Assembly (NCBI GenBank): GCA_035495615.1
Contig: DATJFP010000035.1
Coordinates: 1-57,296 of the forward strand
Direction: 5' to 3'
DNA: 57,296 nucleotides
Source: Verrucomicrobiia bacterium
GTDB lineage: Bacteria > Omnitrophota > Omnitrophia > Omnitrophales > Aquincolibacteriaceae
The notes under the pieces were generated by a model. That model saw nothing but the letters and a program-made list of their open reading frames with translations. It did no database searches and was not told the origin of the DNA. This document shows, one piece after another, positions 37,566 to 46,513 of the stretch. The translations under genes were made by a program, and so were the position numbers. Numbering within the stretch: the stretch's first letter is position 1; each line of letters starts with the position of its first letter.

Positions 37566-38803
37566 TTAAAGACCTCCCTGACTTTTTCGAGCGCGGCCGC
37601 CAGCTTGCGGACTTCGCCGTGAGTATTGTAAAAGGCAAGCGACGCACGCGCTGTCGCCGGCACGCTGAAACGCTTCATGACCGGCTGGGCGCAGTGATGG
37701 CCCGTGCGGATTGCGATGCCCTGCTGGTCCAGAATCGTGCCCATGTCGTGCGGGTGCACGCCGTCCATGACGAATGAAATGACCGCGGCTTTTTCCGCGG
37801 CCGTGCCGATGATGTGGACGCCGGGGACCGCCGAAAGCGCCTGGGTGGCCGTATCCAGCAATTCCTTTTCGTAGGCGTGGATTTTATCGAGGCCGGTTTT
37901 CTCGAGATACTCCAGCGCCGCGCCGAGGCCCACGATTTCCGCAATGGCCGGAGTGCCCGCCTCGAATTTATAGGGCGGCTTTGCGAACGTCGTTTTTTCG
38001 TAGGTCACCGATTCGATCATGTCCCCGCCCGTCATGAACGGATCCATGGCTTCCAGATGCCGTGACTTGCCGTACAGCACGCCAATGCCCGTGGGCCCAT
38101 AGATCTTATGGCTCGAGAAGCAGTAGAAATCGCAGCCGAGGTCGTGCACGTCCACTTTTCCATGCACCACACCCTGCGCGCCGTCGACCAAAACGACCGC
38201 GCCGGCCTCGTGCGCCCACTGGGTGATCTGTTTCACGGGATTGACCGTGCCGAGCACGTTCGAAATGTGCGTGACGGCCACGATCTTCGTCCTGTCTGAA
38301 AGCATTTTGCGGTATTCTTCCAAGATCAATTCGCCGCGGTCGTTGACCGGTACCACCCGGAGCACCAGGCCCTTTTCCTCGCAGAGCCGCTGCCACGGCA
38401 CCGTGTTCGCATGATGCTCGAGCTGCGTGATGATGACCTCGTCTTCGGCCTGGCAGAATTTCCGGCCGTAGGCGAACGCCACGAGATTGATGGCCTCGGT
38501 GGCGCCGCGCACGAAGACGATCTCCGCGGATTTTTTCGCATTGAGGAAACGGCGGCATTTTTCCCGCACCTTCTCGCATTCGGACGTGGCCGTCTGGCTC
38601 AGCGTGTACACGCCGCGGTGCACGTTCGCGTATTCCTCGCGGTAGAAACGGTCCATGCGCTCGATGACGGCCAGCGGTTTCTGAGCCGTTGCCGCATTGT
38701 CCAGATAAACGAGGGGATGCCCGTTCATCTTCGTCCCGAGGATGGGAAAGTCTTTCCTGATTTTTTCCACGTCAAATGACGCCGCCGCCACAAGAGGCTC
38801 CAT
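37562..38803 (-). CDS. sufS: Cysteine desulfurase SufS
   Basis: 413 residues, group II desulfurase. It takes sulfur from cysteine as a persulfide. The N-terminus has YLDNAATAQKPLAV. The PLP-binding Lys is K233 in SSHKIYGPTG, the catalytic Cys is C371 in RTGHHCAQPVM, and the PLP contacts include QLEHHANTVPW and VDGAQG. It lies 3 bases after sufD and overlaps the SufU-Nfu gene, consistent with a direct partnership. Confidence 0.96.
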   Translation of the reverse strand: MEPLVAAASFDVEKIRKDFPILGTKMNGHPLVYLDNAATAQKPLAVIERMDRFYREEYANVHRGVYTLSQTATSECEKVREKCRRFLNAKKSAEIVFVRGATEAINLVAFAYGRKFCQAEDEVIITQLEHHANTVPWQRLCEEKGLVLRVVPVNDRGELILEEYRKMLSDRTKIVAVTHISNVLGTVNPVKQITQWAHEAGAVVLVDGAQGVVHGKVDVHDLGCDFYCFSSHKIYGPTGIGVLYGKSRHLEAMDPFMTGGDMIESVTYEKTTFAKPPYKFEAGTPAIAEIVGLGAALEYLEKTGLDKIHAYEKELLDTATQALSAVPGVHIIGTAAEKAAVISFVMDGVHPHDMGTILDQQGIAIRTGHHCAQPVMKRFSVPATARASLAFYNTHGEVRKLAAALEKVREVFK

Positions 38804-38806
38804 TTC

Positions 38807-40093
38807 TTAATCCACCATCTTTTGCAATTCGCGCCGCAGGTCGCGCCCGATCTCGCCGCCCGCCGCGGGCATGTCCGCTTTGTCCAAAACCTCGCGGGCA
38901 AAACCTTCGGCCAGCATGAGCCGCGCGGCTTTGGGGTCCAGGCCGCGGCTGCGCAGATAAAACAGCTCCCGCTCCTGCGTGGGCCCGTTCGCGGACCCGT
39001 GATTGGCCGACACGTCGTCGGTATAAATCTTCAGCTTCGGCCGGGAATACACGCGCGCGTCGTCGGACAAAAGCAGGTTCTTGTTGAGCTGCTGCGTGTC
39101 GGACTTCACGGCGTCGCGGAAAACGTACGAAAGGCTGTTGAACTCCGCCTGCGCTTCATCATCAAGGATGTTCTTGTAAAACTGGCGGCTCAGCGTCAGC
39201 GGCGCGCGGTGGTTCACGGTGAGCTCATGAAACGCCTGCGCTGCGCCTCCCAGGATGGAAAGGCCGTTCAGCCGGCAGGTCGCGCCCTCGCCTTCCAGCT
39301 CCACGCGCGTGTCGAGCTTGGTCATTTTTCCGCCGCGGCAGTAAACAAGCTGTTCGGCCGAGCTGCCTGCTTTCAGATAAAAACGCGCCGCCGCGAAAGG
39401 ATAATGCGGGCCGTCCTGCAAAATCACCTGCGCCAGCTTGAGCGAAGCGCCCTGTTCGAGAAAAACTTCGAACACGGCATTGGTCACCGACCCCTGGCCC
39501 GCGCCTCCCAGCATGCGGCACACGACCTGGGCCTTAGCGCCCTCTTCGAGGATGATCGAAACGCGCGGCATGGCCAGCGAAGGCGCGCCGCCCGCGTCCA
39601 GGAAAAGCAGATTCAAAGGCTGGTGGTTGTCCCAGGATTTCGGAACGCGGAGCAGCAGCCCTTCGGTAAAGGAAAACGTGTTGATCAGGACGAACGGATT
39701 TTCCTCGCTGTCCAGGTCCCGCGCGAAAAAAGCAAGCGGCGCCGTTTCCGAAGCCAGGGCGGTCATGAGCGGCTTGGCTTCGAGTCCCGAGCCCGGCTTG
39801 GACGAAAGGTCGGACAGGTAATAACCGCCCGAGAAAACCCACTGGAGCGCGTCCCGGGACAATTTCTGCGTTCGCGCGGACTCGAGCGCGGCTTCGCGTT
39901 GGGCCTGGTGAAAAGGCGCGTCCAGCACCGGAAACAGGTTCATGTACTTCCACGCTTCCCATTGCCGCGTGGGAAATCCCATGGACTGGAAACGCGAGAA
40001 CGCTTTTTCACGGACAGGCGCGAGCCATGCCGGCCCTTGCGAGGCCATGCTTGCTTTGTCCGCCAGTTTTTCCCGCATCGCAATCGCGGCCAT
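38807..40093 (-). CDS. sufD: Fe-S assembly protein SufD
   Basis: 428 residues. It is a beta-helix protein that partners SufB in the SufBC2D scaffold. Diagnostic blocks are QPLNLLFLDAGG, VSIILEEGAKAQVVCRMLGG, the core ending LNKNLLLSDDARVYSRPKLKIYTDDVSANHGSANG, and FYLRSRGLDPKAARLMLAEGFAREVL. The position-specific His in SANHGS is present. The N-terminal helical part includes FPTRQWEAWKYMNL. It starts 12 bases after sufC. Confidence 0.95.
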   Translation of the reverse strand: MAAIAMREKLADKASMASQGPAWLAPVREKAFSRFQSMGFPTRQWEAWKYMNLFPVLDAPFHQAQREAALESARTQKLSRDALQWVFSGGYYLSDLSSKPGSGLEAKPLMTALASETAPLAFFARDLDSEENPFVLINTFSFTEGLLLRVPKSWDNHQPLNLLFLDAGGAPSLAMPRVSIILEEGAKAQVVCRMLGGAGQGSVTNAVFEVFLEQGASLKLAQVILQDGPHYPFAAARFYLKAGSSAEQLVYCRGGKMTKLDTRVELEGEGATCRLNGLSILGGAAQAFHELTVNHRAPLTLSRQFYKNILDDEAQAEFNSLSYVFRDAVKSDTQQLNKNLLLSDDARVYSRPKLKIYTDDVSANHGSANGPTQERELFYLRSRGLDPKAARLMLAEGFAREVLDKADMPAAGGEIGRDLRRELQKMVD

Positions 40094-40105
40094 GGAATCT
40101 CTCTC

Positions 40106-40864
40106 CTATTTCCGAAGGCCCTGGCCTTCGGTGAGCCAGTCGTAGCCTTTTTCCTCGACTTCGAGCGCCAGGTCTTTTCCGCCCGAACGCACGATGCGCC
40201 CGCCGGAAAGGATGTGCACGTAATCGGGAACAATGTAATTGAGAAGACGCTGATAATGCGTGACGAGAATCATGGCATTGTCCGGTCTTTTCAGCCGGGT
40301 CACGCCGGTCGCCACGATGCGGAGCGCGTCCACGTCGAGGCCGGAATCGGTTTCGTCGAGCACGGCAAGGCGGGGTTCCAGAACGGCCATCTGCAGGATC
40401 TCGTTGCGCTTTTTCTCGCCGCCGGAAAATCCCTGGTTCACGGAGCGGTTCAGGAAATCCTCGGGAATTTCCACGACCTTCCTTTTTTCCTGGAGAATGG
40501 CGTCGAATTCCAGCGGGTCGACCTCGTCTTTTTTCTGCGCCTTGCGCTTGGCGTTGTAGGCCATTCTTAGAAAAGCCGCGTTGTTCACGCCCGGGATTTC
40601 CACGGGATACTGGAACGCCATGAAGACGCCCGCGAGCGCGCGCTCTTCCGGCGGCAGCTCCATCAGGTTTTTGCCCTCGAACAGCACTTCCCCGCCCGTC
40701 ACTTCGGCCACGGGATCGCCGGCCAGGACTTTGGCCAGCGTGCTTTTCCCGGAACCGTTCGGCCCCATGATCGCATGCACTTCTCCGGCTTTGACTTCCA
40801 GATCAATGCCTTTCAGGATGTCGTTGCCCGCGATCCGCGCTTTCAATTGTTTGATTTTCAACAT
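40106..40864 (-). CDS. sufC: Fe-S assembly ATPase SufC
   Basis: 252 residues from ATG 40864 (GGGAG upstream); an earlier in-frame ATG at 40942 lies in sufB. ABC-type ATPase: Walker A GPNGSGKST, Q-loop FQYPVEIPGV, signature FSGGEKKRNEILQ, Walker B AVLDETDSGLD, and the switch His in VTHYQRLL. It drives conformational change of SufB-SufD during cluster assembly. No membrane partner is present, as expected. Confidence 0.97.
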   Translation of the reverse strand: MLKIKQLKARIAGNDILKGIDLEVKAGEVHAIMGPNGSGKSTLAKVLAGDPVAEVTGGEVLFEGKNLMELPPEERALAGVFMAFQYPVEIPGVNNAAFLRMAYNAKRKAQKKDEVDPLEFDAILQEKRKVVEIPEDFLNRSVNQGFSGGEKKRNEILQMAVLEPRLAVLDETDSGLDVDALRIVATGVTRLKRPDNAMILVTHYQRLLNYIVPDYVHILSGGRIVRSGGKDLALEVEEKGYDWLTEGQGLRK

Positions 40865-40886
40865 CGAATTTCTCCCTCGCTTTGAA

Positions 40887-42338
40887 TTAACCCACGGCGC
40901 CTTCGAGCTTGAGCCCGAGAAGCTGCGTGGCCTCCACGGCAAATTCGCCGGGCAGCTCGCGGAACACTTCCTTGCAGAAGCCGTTGATGATGGAGCTCAT
41001 GGCGTCTTCGGTGGAAATGCCGCGGGAACGGAAATAAAAAAGCTGGTCGTCGCTCACGCGCGAGATCGAGGCTTCGTGCTCGGCCTGCGACGACGCGTTC
41101 TGCAGGTCCACGTATGGAAACGTGTTCGCGTTGCATTTCTTCCCGATCAGCAGCGAATCGCATTGCGTGAAGTTGCGGCTGTTGGACGCGCCCTTGGTCA
41201 TCTGCACCAGGCCGCGGTAATTGTTGTTCGACTCTCCGGCGGAAATGCCCTTGGAAATGATCGTGCTGCGCGTGTTCTTGCCGATGTGAATCATCTTCGT
41301 TCCCGTGTCGGCCTGCTGTTTTCCCGCGGTGAGCGCCACGGAATAAAATTCGCCCACGGAGTTGTCGCCGATCAAAAGGCAGCTCGGGTACTTCCAGGTG
41401 ATGGCCGAACCGGTTTCCACCTGCGTCCACGAAATCTTGGAATTTTTGCCCTGGCATTTGCCGCGCTTGGTCACAAAATTGTAAATGCCGCCCTTGCCCG
41501 TCTTCGGGTCGCCCGCGTACCAGTTCTGCACGGTCGAATATTTGATTTCCGCATTGTCCAGCGCGACCAGCTCGACAACCGCCGCGTGAAGCTGGTTCGT
41601 GTCGAACTTCGGCGCGGTGCAGCCTTCGAGGTAACTCACGTAGCTGTTGTCTTCGCAGATGATGAGCGTGCGCTCGAACTGGCCCGAATTTTCCGTGTTG
41701 ATACGGAAATAGCTGGAAAGCTCCATGGGGCAGCGCGTGTTTTTCGGGATGTAAACGAACGAACCATCCGTGAACACCGCGGAATTGAGCGCCGCGAAAA
41801 AGTTGTCGCCGATGGGCACGACGGACGCGAGGTACTTCTCGATCAGCTCCGGATGCTCCTGCACGGCTTCGGAAAACGAGCAGAAGATCACGCCGGCTTC
41901 GCGCAGCTTCTCTTTGAACGTCGTAGCCACGGACACACTGTCGAAGATGGCATCGACCGCGACGCCCGCGAGTTTTTTCTGTTCGGTCAGCGGAATGCCG
42001 AGTTTTTCGAACGTCCGCAGCAGCTCGGGATCGACTTCTTCGAGGCTTTTCAGCTTTTTCTGCGCGGCCTTGGGCTCGGAGTAATAAATGATGTTCTGGT
42101 AATCGATCTTGTTATAAAAGACATGCGCCCATGCCGGCTCTTTCATCTTCTGCCACTGGCGGTAGGCCTTGAGGCGAAACTCCAGCATGAACGGCGGCTC
42201 TTTTTTGTGCGCGGAGATCAGCCGGATCGTGTCCTCGTTCAGGCCGGACACAGTCATCCCCGGCTCCAGTTCGGTCTTGAAACCGTACTGGTATTCGCGG
42301 TTGACCAGATCCTCGATGCGGATCGTTTTCTCGTTCAT
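40887..42338 (-). CDS. sufB: Fe-S assembly protein SufB
   Basis: 483 residues. It is the main scaffold subunit of SufBC2D. Strong family blocks are [87 protein letters not shown] (conserved Cys), [26 protein letters not shown], and near the end [34 protein letters not shown]. The start is 7 bases after the regulator gene. Confidence 0.97.
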   Translation of the reverse strand: MNEKTIRIEDLVNREYQYGFKTELEPGMTVSGLNEDTIRLISAHKKEPPFMLEFRLKAYRQWQKMKEPAWAHVFYNKIDYQNIIYYSEPKAAQKKLKSLEEVDPELLRTFEKLGIPLTEQKKLAGVAVDAIFDSVSVATTFKEKLREAGVIFCSFSEAVQEHPELIEKYLASVVPIGDNFFAALNSAVFTDGSFVYIPKNTRCPMELSSYFRINTENSGQFERTLIICEDNSYVSYLEGCTAPKFDTNQLHAAVVELVALDNAEIKYSTVQNWYAGDPKTGKGGIYNFVTKRGKCQGKNSKISWTQVETGSAITWKYPSCLLIGDNSVGEFYSVALTAGKQQADTGTKMIHIGKNTRSTIISKGISAGESNNNYRGLVQMTKGASNSRNFTQCDSLLIGKKCNANTFPYVDLQNASSQAEHEASISRVSDDQLFYFRSRGISTEDAMSSIINGFCKEVFRELPGEFAVEATQLLGLKLEGAVG

Positions 42339-42345
42339 GGTTTCC

Positions 42346-42792
42346 TTACGACGCCTGCGAAAGCGCCGGGCCTAATTTATTATTCGCGATCATTTCGAGC
42401 GTGATGCCCTGGTACAGATGGTCGAGCATGCCCTTGGTTTTTTCCCACACGGGTTTGACGCCGCACATGGGAAAATGGGTGCAGATGATCTCTTCGCGCA
42501 CGCCCGGCGCGCAAAAGATCTCGAACGTGCTGCCTTCCAGCGCCTCGACGATTTCCTTGAGCGTGATTTGGGAGGGACCGCGCGCCAGCGAATAGCCCCC
42601 CTGATTGCCGTGCTGCGCGCGGACAATGTCCGCATTCCTCAGGCTTTGCATGATCTTTTCCGTGTACGCCTGGGAAAACTGCTCGGCCCGGACCAGCTCT
42701 TTAATGGTAATGGGGTCAAATTTCATTTCCGAGTGCTTGGCCATATAAATGAGGCAGACCAGGCCGTACTCGGTTTTGGTTGTAAATCTCAT
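42346..42792 (-). CDS. Rrf2-family Fe-S-responsive regulator of the suf operon
   Basis: 148 residues. The N-terminal winged helix ([50 protein letters not shown]) is typical Rrf2. Three Cys near the C-terminal part (94, 104, 110) match the cluster-binding layout of IscR-like members. The usual helix [13 protein letters not shown] precedes them. First gene of the suf operon, so it most likely senses cluster supply and represses its own operon; an inverted repeat overlaps the promoter. CAGGAGAG precedes the ATG. Confidence 0.9.
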   Translation of the reverse strand: MRFTTKTEYGLVCLIYMAKHSEMKFDPITIKELVRAEQFSQAYTEKIMQSLRNADIVRAQHGNQGGYSLARGPSQITLKEIVEALEGSTFEIFCAPGVREEIICTHFPMCGVKPVWEKTKGMLDHLYQGITLEMIANNKLGPALSQAS

Positions 42793-42812
42793 AACTCTCC
42801 TGTCTGCTTATA

Positions 42813-42841
42813 ATTGTAACTAATCAGACTAAAATGGTCTA
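42813..42841 (-). promoter_or_regulatory. suf operon promoter with overlapping Rrf2-type operator
   Basis: TAGACC (42841-42836), a 17-base spacer and TACAAT (42818-42813). A dyad AGACCATTTTAGTCT (42840-42826; arms AGACnA/TnGTCT) covers most of the -35 and spacer, placed so a bound Rrf2 protein would block polymerase. The leader is about 15 bases. Confidence 0.65.
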
Positions 42842-42907
42842 GTTTAAATTTTAAATGAAATCTCGAGCTTAACCTTAGGAAATAAAAGGGGTTACAGCAG
42901 AGGGCGG

Positions 42908-43309
42908 TTAATCTTTGCGGCTGCGGCTTCGCGCCTGGACCATCTCCCGGATCAATTCCCGGTTTTCATCGGAAATGTCCAGGTACTGCACGCCGGCCAG
43001 GTAAACACCGCGGCGCATTTTGTCTTTCCGCACCCAGACCAGCTTTCCCTTCACCGGGACTTCCTTATTCGCGTGGGGAATGCTGATCAGCATGCGGATC
43101 ATTTGATCGGGCAGGAGATGTTCGTAACAGGTAAATTGAAGGCCGCTTTCCGAGATGTTGACCACGTTGGAAAGGCTTTCGTACTGCGTGCCGTCTGAGA
43201 GCGTGAACTTGATGAGGTTAAAGGCCTTGAGGCGCGGGTGCTTGCGCGAGCCCATATCCCCTTTGGACTTGCCGAATCCCAGATATTGGAGCAGCGATTT
43301 TTTAGCCAT
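42908..43309 (-). CDS. PilZ-domain c-di-GMP-binding protein
   Basis: 133 residues from ATG 43309 (an in-frame TTG at 43357 would add 16). It is a single PilZ domain with both ligand motifs intact: RxxxR at R22-R26 (RKHPR) and NxSxxG at N51-G56 (NISESG). The C-terminal strand GVYLAGVQYLDI precedes a helical tail ending in RSRSRKD. A c-di-GMP receptor with unknown output. It follows the M16 gene by 52 bases and may be the last gene of that operon; the SD is weak. A second PilZ protein is at 7938. Confidence 0.85.
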   Translation of the reverse strand: MAKKSLLQYLGFGKSKGDMGSRKHPRLKAFNLIKFTLSDGTQYESLSNVVNISESGLQFTCYEHLLPDQMIRMLISIPHANKEVPVKGKLVWVRKDKMRRGVYLAGVQYLDISDENRELIREMVQARSRSRKD

Positions 43310-43361
43310 GGCTTTCGGTATCTTTGAAATCTTAACCCGTCCCCGCCCAAAACGCAAAAGG

Positions 43362-46043
43362 TCAGGCGACGTCGCCCGCCACCACGCATTGCAGGCCGTC
43401 AGGATTATAGTAACGGCGGATGGCCTGGTTTACTTGATCAAGGCTGAGGCTGCCGATGAGCTTGGAATAATCGTCCAGATAGCCGTACCCCAGCCCCAGT
43501 TCCTCGCAATGCCGGATCTGGTCCGCGAGCCCGAGCGTCGTGGCCAACCCCACTTTGAATTTGCCCGCGGCCATTTTCTTGCGCTCTTCCAGTTCCTTGG
43601 CGGAAATGCCTTCCCGAAAGAAAAGATCCAGCTGCTCGCGCGTTTTTTCCAGGCCCTTTTCCAAGAGCGGCGGATTCACGATCATGTGGACCATCCACGC
43701 GCCGTAGACATCCTGCGTCACGCCCGCGAGGCCGGAACGGATGCCGTAGGTCAGGCCATGGATGTCACGCACGGTCATGGAAAGCCGCGCGGAAAAATCC
43801 CCGCCCAGAATCGTGTTGGCCATGGCCGCGGCAAGATAGTTGGGATCGCTGCGCAGCAGCGGAAACGCGCGGCCGAGCAGCACGTCCATCTTCACCTTGC
43901 CCGGCACCTTTACGGGCACGCGCCGGTTGACCGGGGCCGGCACCGGCGGCACCGCGGGCCTCGACACTTCTTTCACGGGCCAATCGCCGAACGCCTTGCG
44001 CATCGCGTCTTCGATTTCCGCCGGGTCGAAATCTCCGGCTGTCACGATCAAAAGCCCTTTGGCCCCATAATGGCGTTCATGAAAATTCCGGAGATCGTCC
44101 GCGCGGGTTTTTTCGAGCCACGTCATCTGGTCTTCGAAGCGCGGCGCCGCGTGCGGGTGGCCTTCCGGGAACGCGGCGCGAAAAAAAGCGTTGAAGCCCA
44201 TGCTGCCGGTATTGGTCATGGCGTAGCGCAGGTTCACGGTTTCCTGTTTGACGAGCGTTTGGAATTCGCCATCGTCGAAACGGGGCTCGCGGATCTGCTC
44301 CGCCAGAAGTCCGGCCACGAAAGCCGCATCTTTTTTCAGGCAGCGCGCGTGAAAGCGGAGGTATTCGTGATCCACACCGAAATGAATCTGCGCGCCCCGG
44401 TCTTCCAGGAGCGACGCGATCTCGAGCTTGGTGCGGCGCGCCGTGCCCTTGTCCAGCATCTGCCCCGCGAGACGCGCCACGGTCGTATTTCCCGCGTAGG
44501 CCGTACCGGCCCCGCGCAGCGAGCCGGAAATCGTGACCACATCCTGCACCCGGGTCTTCAGCGTAAGCAGTTTGAAATTCTTCGCATCCGAGACGCGCAC
44601 CCGTTCCCGGTAACCCGGCCCCGCAGCTGCCGTGACCGGCGGCTCCAAAAGCTGCCGGACTTTTTCGGGCAGCGCTACGGCTCCCGGAGGAGGCGGCTCG
44701 CTCGTGCGGCCATGCGTTCCGGCCGCGCTTCCCGCGGCGTCTCGCCCGGCCCCGGCGGCCGAGGATACGACAAGGCCCGTCGTCATGGCGCTTTCCGTAA
44801 AATAGCGCCGCGCAATTTGCCTCAGCTCTTCAGGTTTGTAACTTTCCATCCTTTCGACATGGTCCGCGAAATAAGTCCAATCGCCCATGGCGATCGCATG
44901 CGCGATTTCGCTGGCCATGGAAAGCGCGCCGTCGCGCGAGTACGCGCTGTCCGCGCGGATCTGGGTGAGCGTCCTGTCCAACTCTTCCTGCGTCACGCCG
45001 TTTTGGGCGACCTCTTCATAGACCTCGAGGACTTTGCGTTTCACGTCTTCGTGTTTGACCTGCGGCCCGAGCGTGACCGCGGTGGTAAAAAGCCCCGGGT
45101 CCCGGGTCCCGGACGTACCCGCGCCCACATCCACGGCCAATCCGGTTTGCACGAGAGCCTGATAAAGCCGGCTCGTCTTGCCGTGGCTCAGGATGCCGGA
45201 CAAAAGTTCGAGGCCGAGCGCGTCCCGGTGCAGGCCTTCGGGAATCTTATGCGCCAGCATCAGGAATTCGGCGCCGGTCGTCCTCTCCAGCTTCACGGAT
45301 TTCGGGCCCTGCTGCGGGGGTTCCTTTTCCCGGATGGCCGGCGGCGCGGAGGGCGCGGCAGGCACGCGCGAAAATTTTTCCGCCACCAGTTTCAGCACGT
45401 CCGCCGAATCAAAATCGCCGATGAGTGTCAGCGTGGCATTGCCCGGCCAATAATAAAGATCGTAGAACTCCTTCAACTTCGCCGCGGGCATGCCGCGCAC
45501 GTCGTCGCGCCATCCGATGACCGGATGATGGTAAGGATGCTCGGAAAACGCCGTCTCCCAGACCGCCTGGCTGAGCGAGGCTTCGGACGAATCGTAAAAG
45601 CGTTCCAGCTCGTTCAGGACCACGTTTTTTTCCGCCTCGAACTCCGCCTCTTCGAGCAGCGCGCCGCGCATGCGCTCGGATTCGATGTCCAGCGCCAGCG
45701 CGAGCCTGTCGGACGGAAGCAGCTCGTAATAATTCGTGCCGTCCTGACCGGTGTTCGCGTTGAGCTGCGCGCCCGCGCTTTCGAGCAGAAAGAAGATCGG
45801 CGTGCCGCGGCGTTTGTGGTAAGTCTCTGTGCCCTTGAACAGCATGTGCTCGAGCATGTGCGCGAGGCCCGTATGCCCCGGCTTTTCGTTGCGGCCGCCC
45901 ACGCCGTAGCTCACCATGACCGCGGCAACGGGCGCGGACCGGTCTTCCATAATGAGGACACGCAGTCCGTTCGCATCCAGACGGTATTCGTGGATGCCGC
46001 CTTTTTCTTTCACGTACGTGAATCCCGGCGCCGCGATTTTCAT
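43362..46043 (-). CDS. M16 family zinc metallopeptidase (two-half, pitrilysin-like)
   Basis: 893 residues with two M16 halves in one chain. The active N-terminal half has the inverted zinc motif H62-x2-E65-H66 (HMLEHMLFKGT). The distal acidic ligands are in EEAEFEAEKNVVLNELERF. The second half (~460-893) keeps the fold (TTVARLAGQMLDKGTARRTKLE, LIVTAGDFDPAEIEDAMRKAFGDW) but has no HxxEH, the normal inactive partner half. No signal peptide is visible, unlike many periplasmic M16 enzymes, so it may act in the cytoplasm or use another start. An Ala/Gly-rich hinge separates the halves. It overlaps tsaE by 4 bases. Confidence 0.92.
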   Translation of the reverse strand: MKIAAPGFTYVKEKGGIHEYRLDANGLRVLIMEDRSAPVAAVMVSYGVGGRNEKPGHTGLAHMLEHMLFKGTETYHKRRGTPIFFLLESAGAQLNANTGQDGTNYYELLPSDRLALALDIESERMRGALLEEAEFEAEKNVVLNELERFYDSSEASLSQAVWETAFSEHPYHHPVIGWRDDVRGMPAAKLKEFYDLYYWPGNATLTLIGDFDSADVLKLVAEKFSRVPAAPSAPPAIREKEPPQQGPKSVKLERTTGAEFLMLAHKIPEGLHRDALGLELLSGILSHGKTSRLYQALVQTGLAVDVGAGTSGTRDPGLFTTAVTLGPQVKHEDVKRKVLEVYEEVAQNGVTQEELDRTLTQIRADSAYSRDGALSMASEIAHAIAMGDWTYFADHVERMESYKPEELRQIARRYFTESAMTTGLVVSSAAGAGRDAAGSAAGTHGRTSEPPPPGAVALPEKVRQLLEPPVTAAAGPGYRERVRVSDAKNFKLLTLKTRVQDVVTISGSLRGAGTAYAGNTTVARLAGQMLDKGTARRTKLEIASLLEDRGAQIHFGVDHEYLRFHARCLKKDAAFVAGLLAEQIREPRFDDGEFQTLVKQETVNLRYAMTNTGSMGFNAFFRAAFPEGHPHAAPRFEDQMTWLEKTRADDLRNFHERHYGAKGLLIVTAGDFDPAEIEDAMRKAFGDWPVKEVSRPAVPPVPAPVNRRVPVKVPGKVKMDVLLGRAFPLLRSDPNYLAAAMANTILGGDFSARLSMTVRDIHGLTYGIRSGLAGVTQDVYGAWMVHMIVNPPLLEKGLEKTREQLDLFFREGISAKELEERKKMAAGKFKVGLATTLGLADQIRHCEELGLGYGYLDDYSKLIGSLSLDQVNQAIRRYYNPDGLQCVVAGDVA

Positions 46044-46513
46044 GCCTTGCTCCGCGCGCCCTTTTGGGAGGGCTCAGAACTGCCCTGCGTGATCGTGATC
46101 TTGCGCGCCGTGTCTCCGGAAAAAAGGATCTGCACACGATAGCTCGCCTTGGGGAAAAAATCTTCGGCTCGCTCGGCCCATTCCACGCAGGAAATGGCGC
46201 CGGGATCGTTCATGAAGTCCTCGAACCCGATGGCCGCGATTTCCCCCGCGCCTTCGAGCCGGTAAAGATCGAAGTGATACAGCGGGATGCGGCAGGGATA
46301 AATGTGCATGATGACAAAAGTCGGGCTTTTGACGTCGTCCTGGTCCGCAAGGCCGAGTCCCGAGGCCAGGCCTTTGACGAAAGTCGTCTTGCCCGCGCCC
46401 AGGTCGCCTTCGAGCCGCACGACGTCGCCGGCCTTCAACTTGCCGGCGAAGGCTTTGGCAATGCGGATCGTATCTTTCGGGCTTTTGCTTGGAAACGTTT
46501 CAGCTTCAGAAAT
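46040..46513 (-). CDS. tsaE: tRNA t6A synthesis ATPase TsaE
   Basis: About 157 residues. It is the P-loop ATPase that, with TsaD and TsaB, makes t6A37 on tRNA. Seen are SKSPKDTIRIAKAF, the P-loop GDLGAGKTTFVKGLASGLG, SPTFVIMHIYP, YHFDLYRLEG and CVEWAERAEDFFP. No ATG or TTG is available at a sensible place. The best start by length and spacing is ATT at 46513, with AAGGAAGGG upstream and an 8-base overlap with the thiL stop. GTG at 46564 gives 174 residues and is the alternative. AUU as a start is rare (known in infC). Confidence 0.82.
   Translation of the reverse strand: MSEAETFPSKSPKDTIRIAKAFAGKLKAGDVVRLEGDLGAGKTTFVKGLASGLGLADQDDVKSPTFVIMHIYPCRIPLYHFDLYRLEGAGEIAAIGFEDFMNDPGAISCVEWAERAEDFFPKASYRVQILFSGDTARKITITQGSSEPSQKGARSKA

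Noticed and set aside
43155-46142. A 995-codon plus-strand ORF opposite the M16 gene
   Set aside because: Antisense shadow; rich in Arg/His as expected from the complement of GC-rich codons, with no motif.
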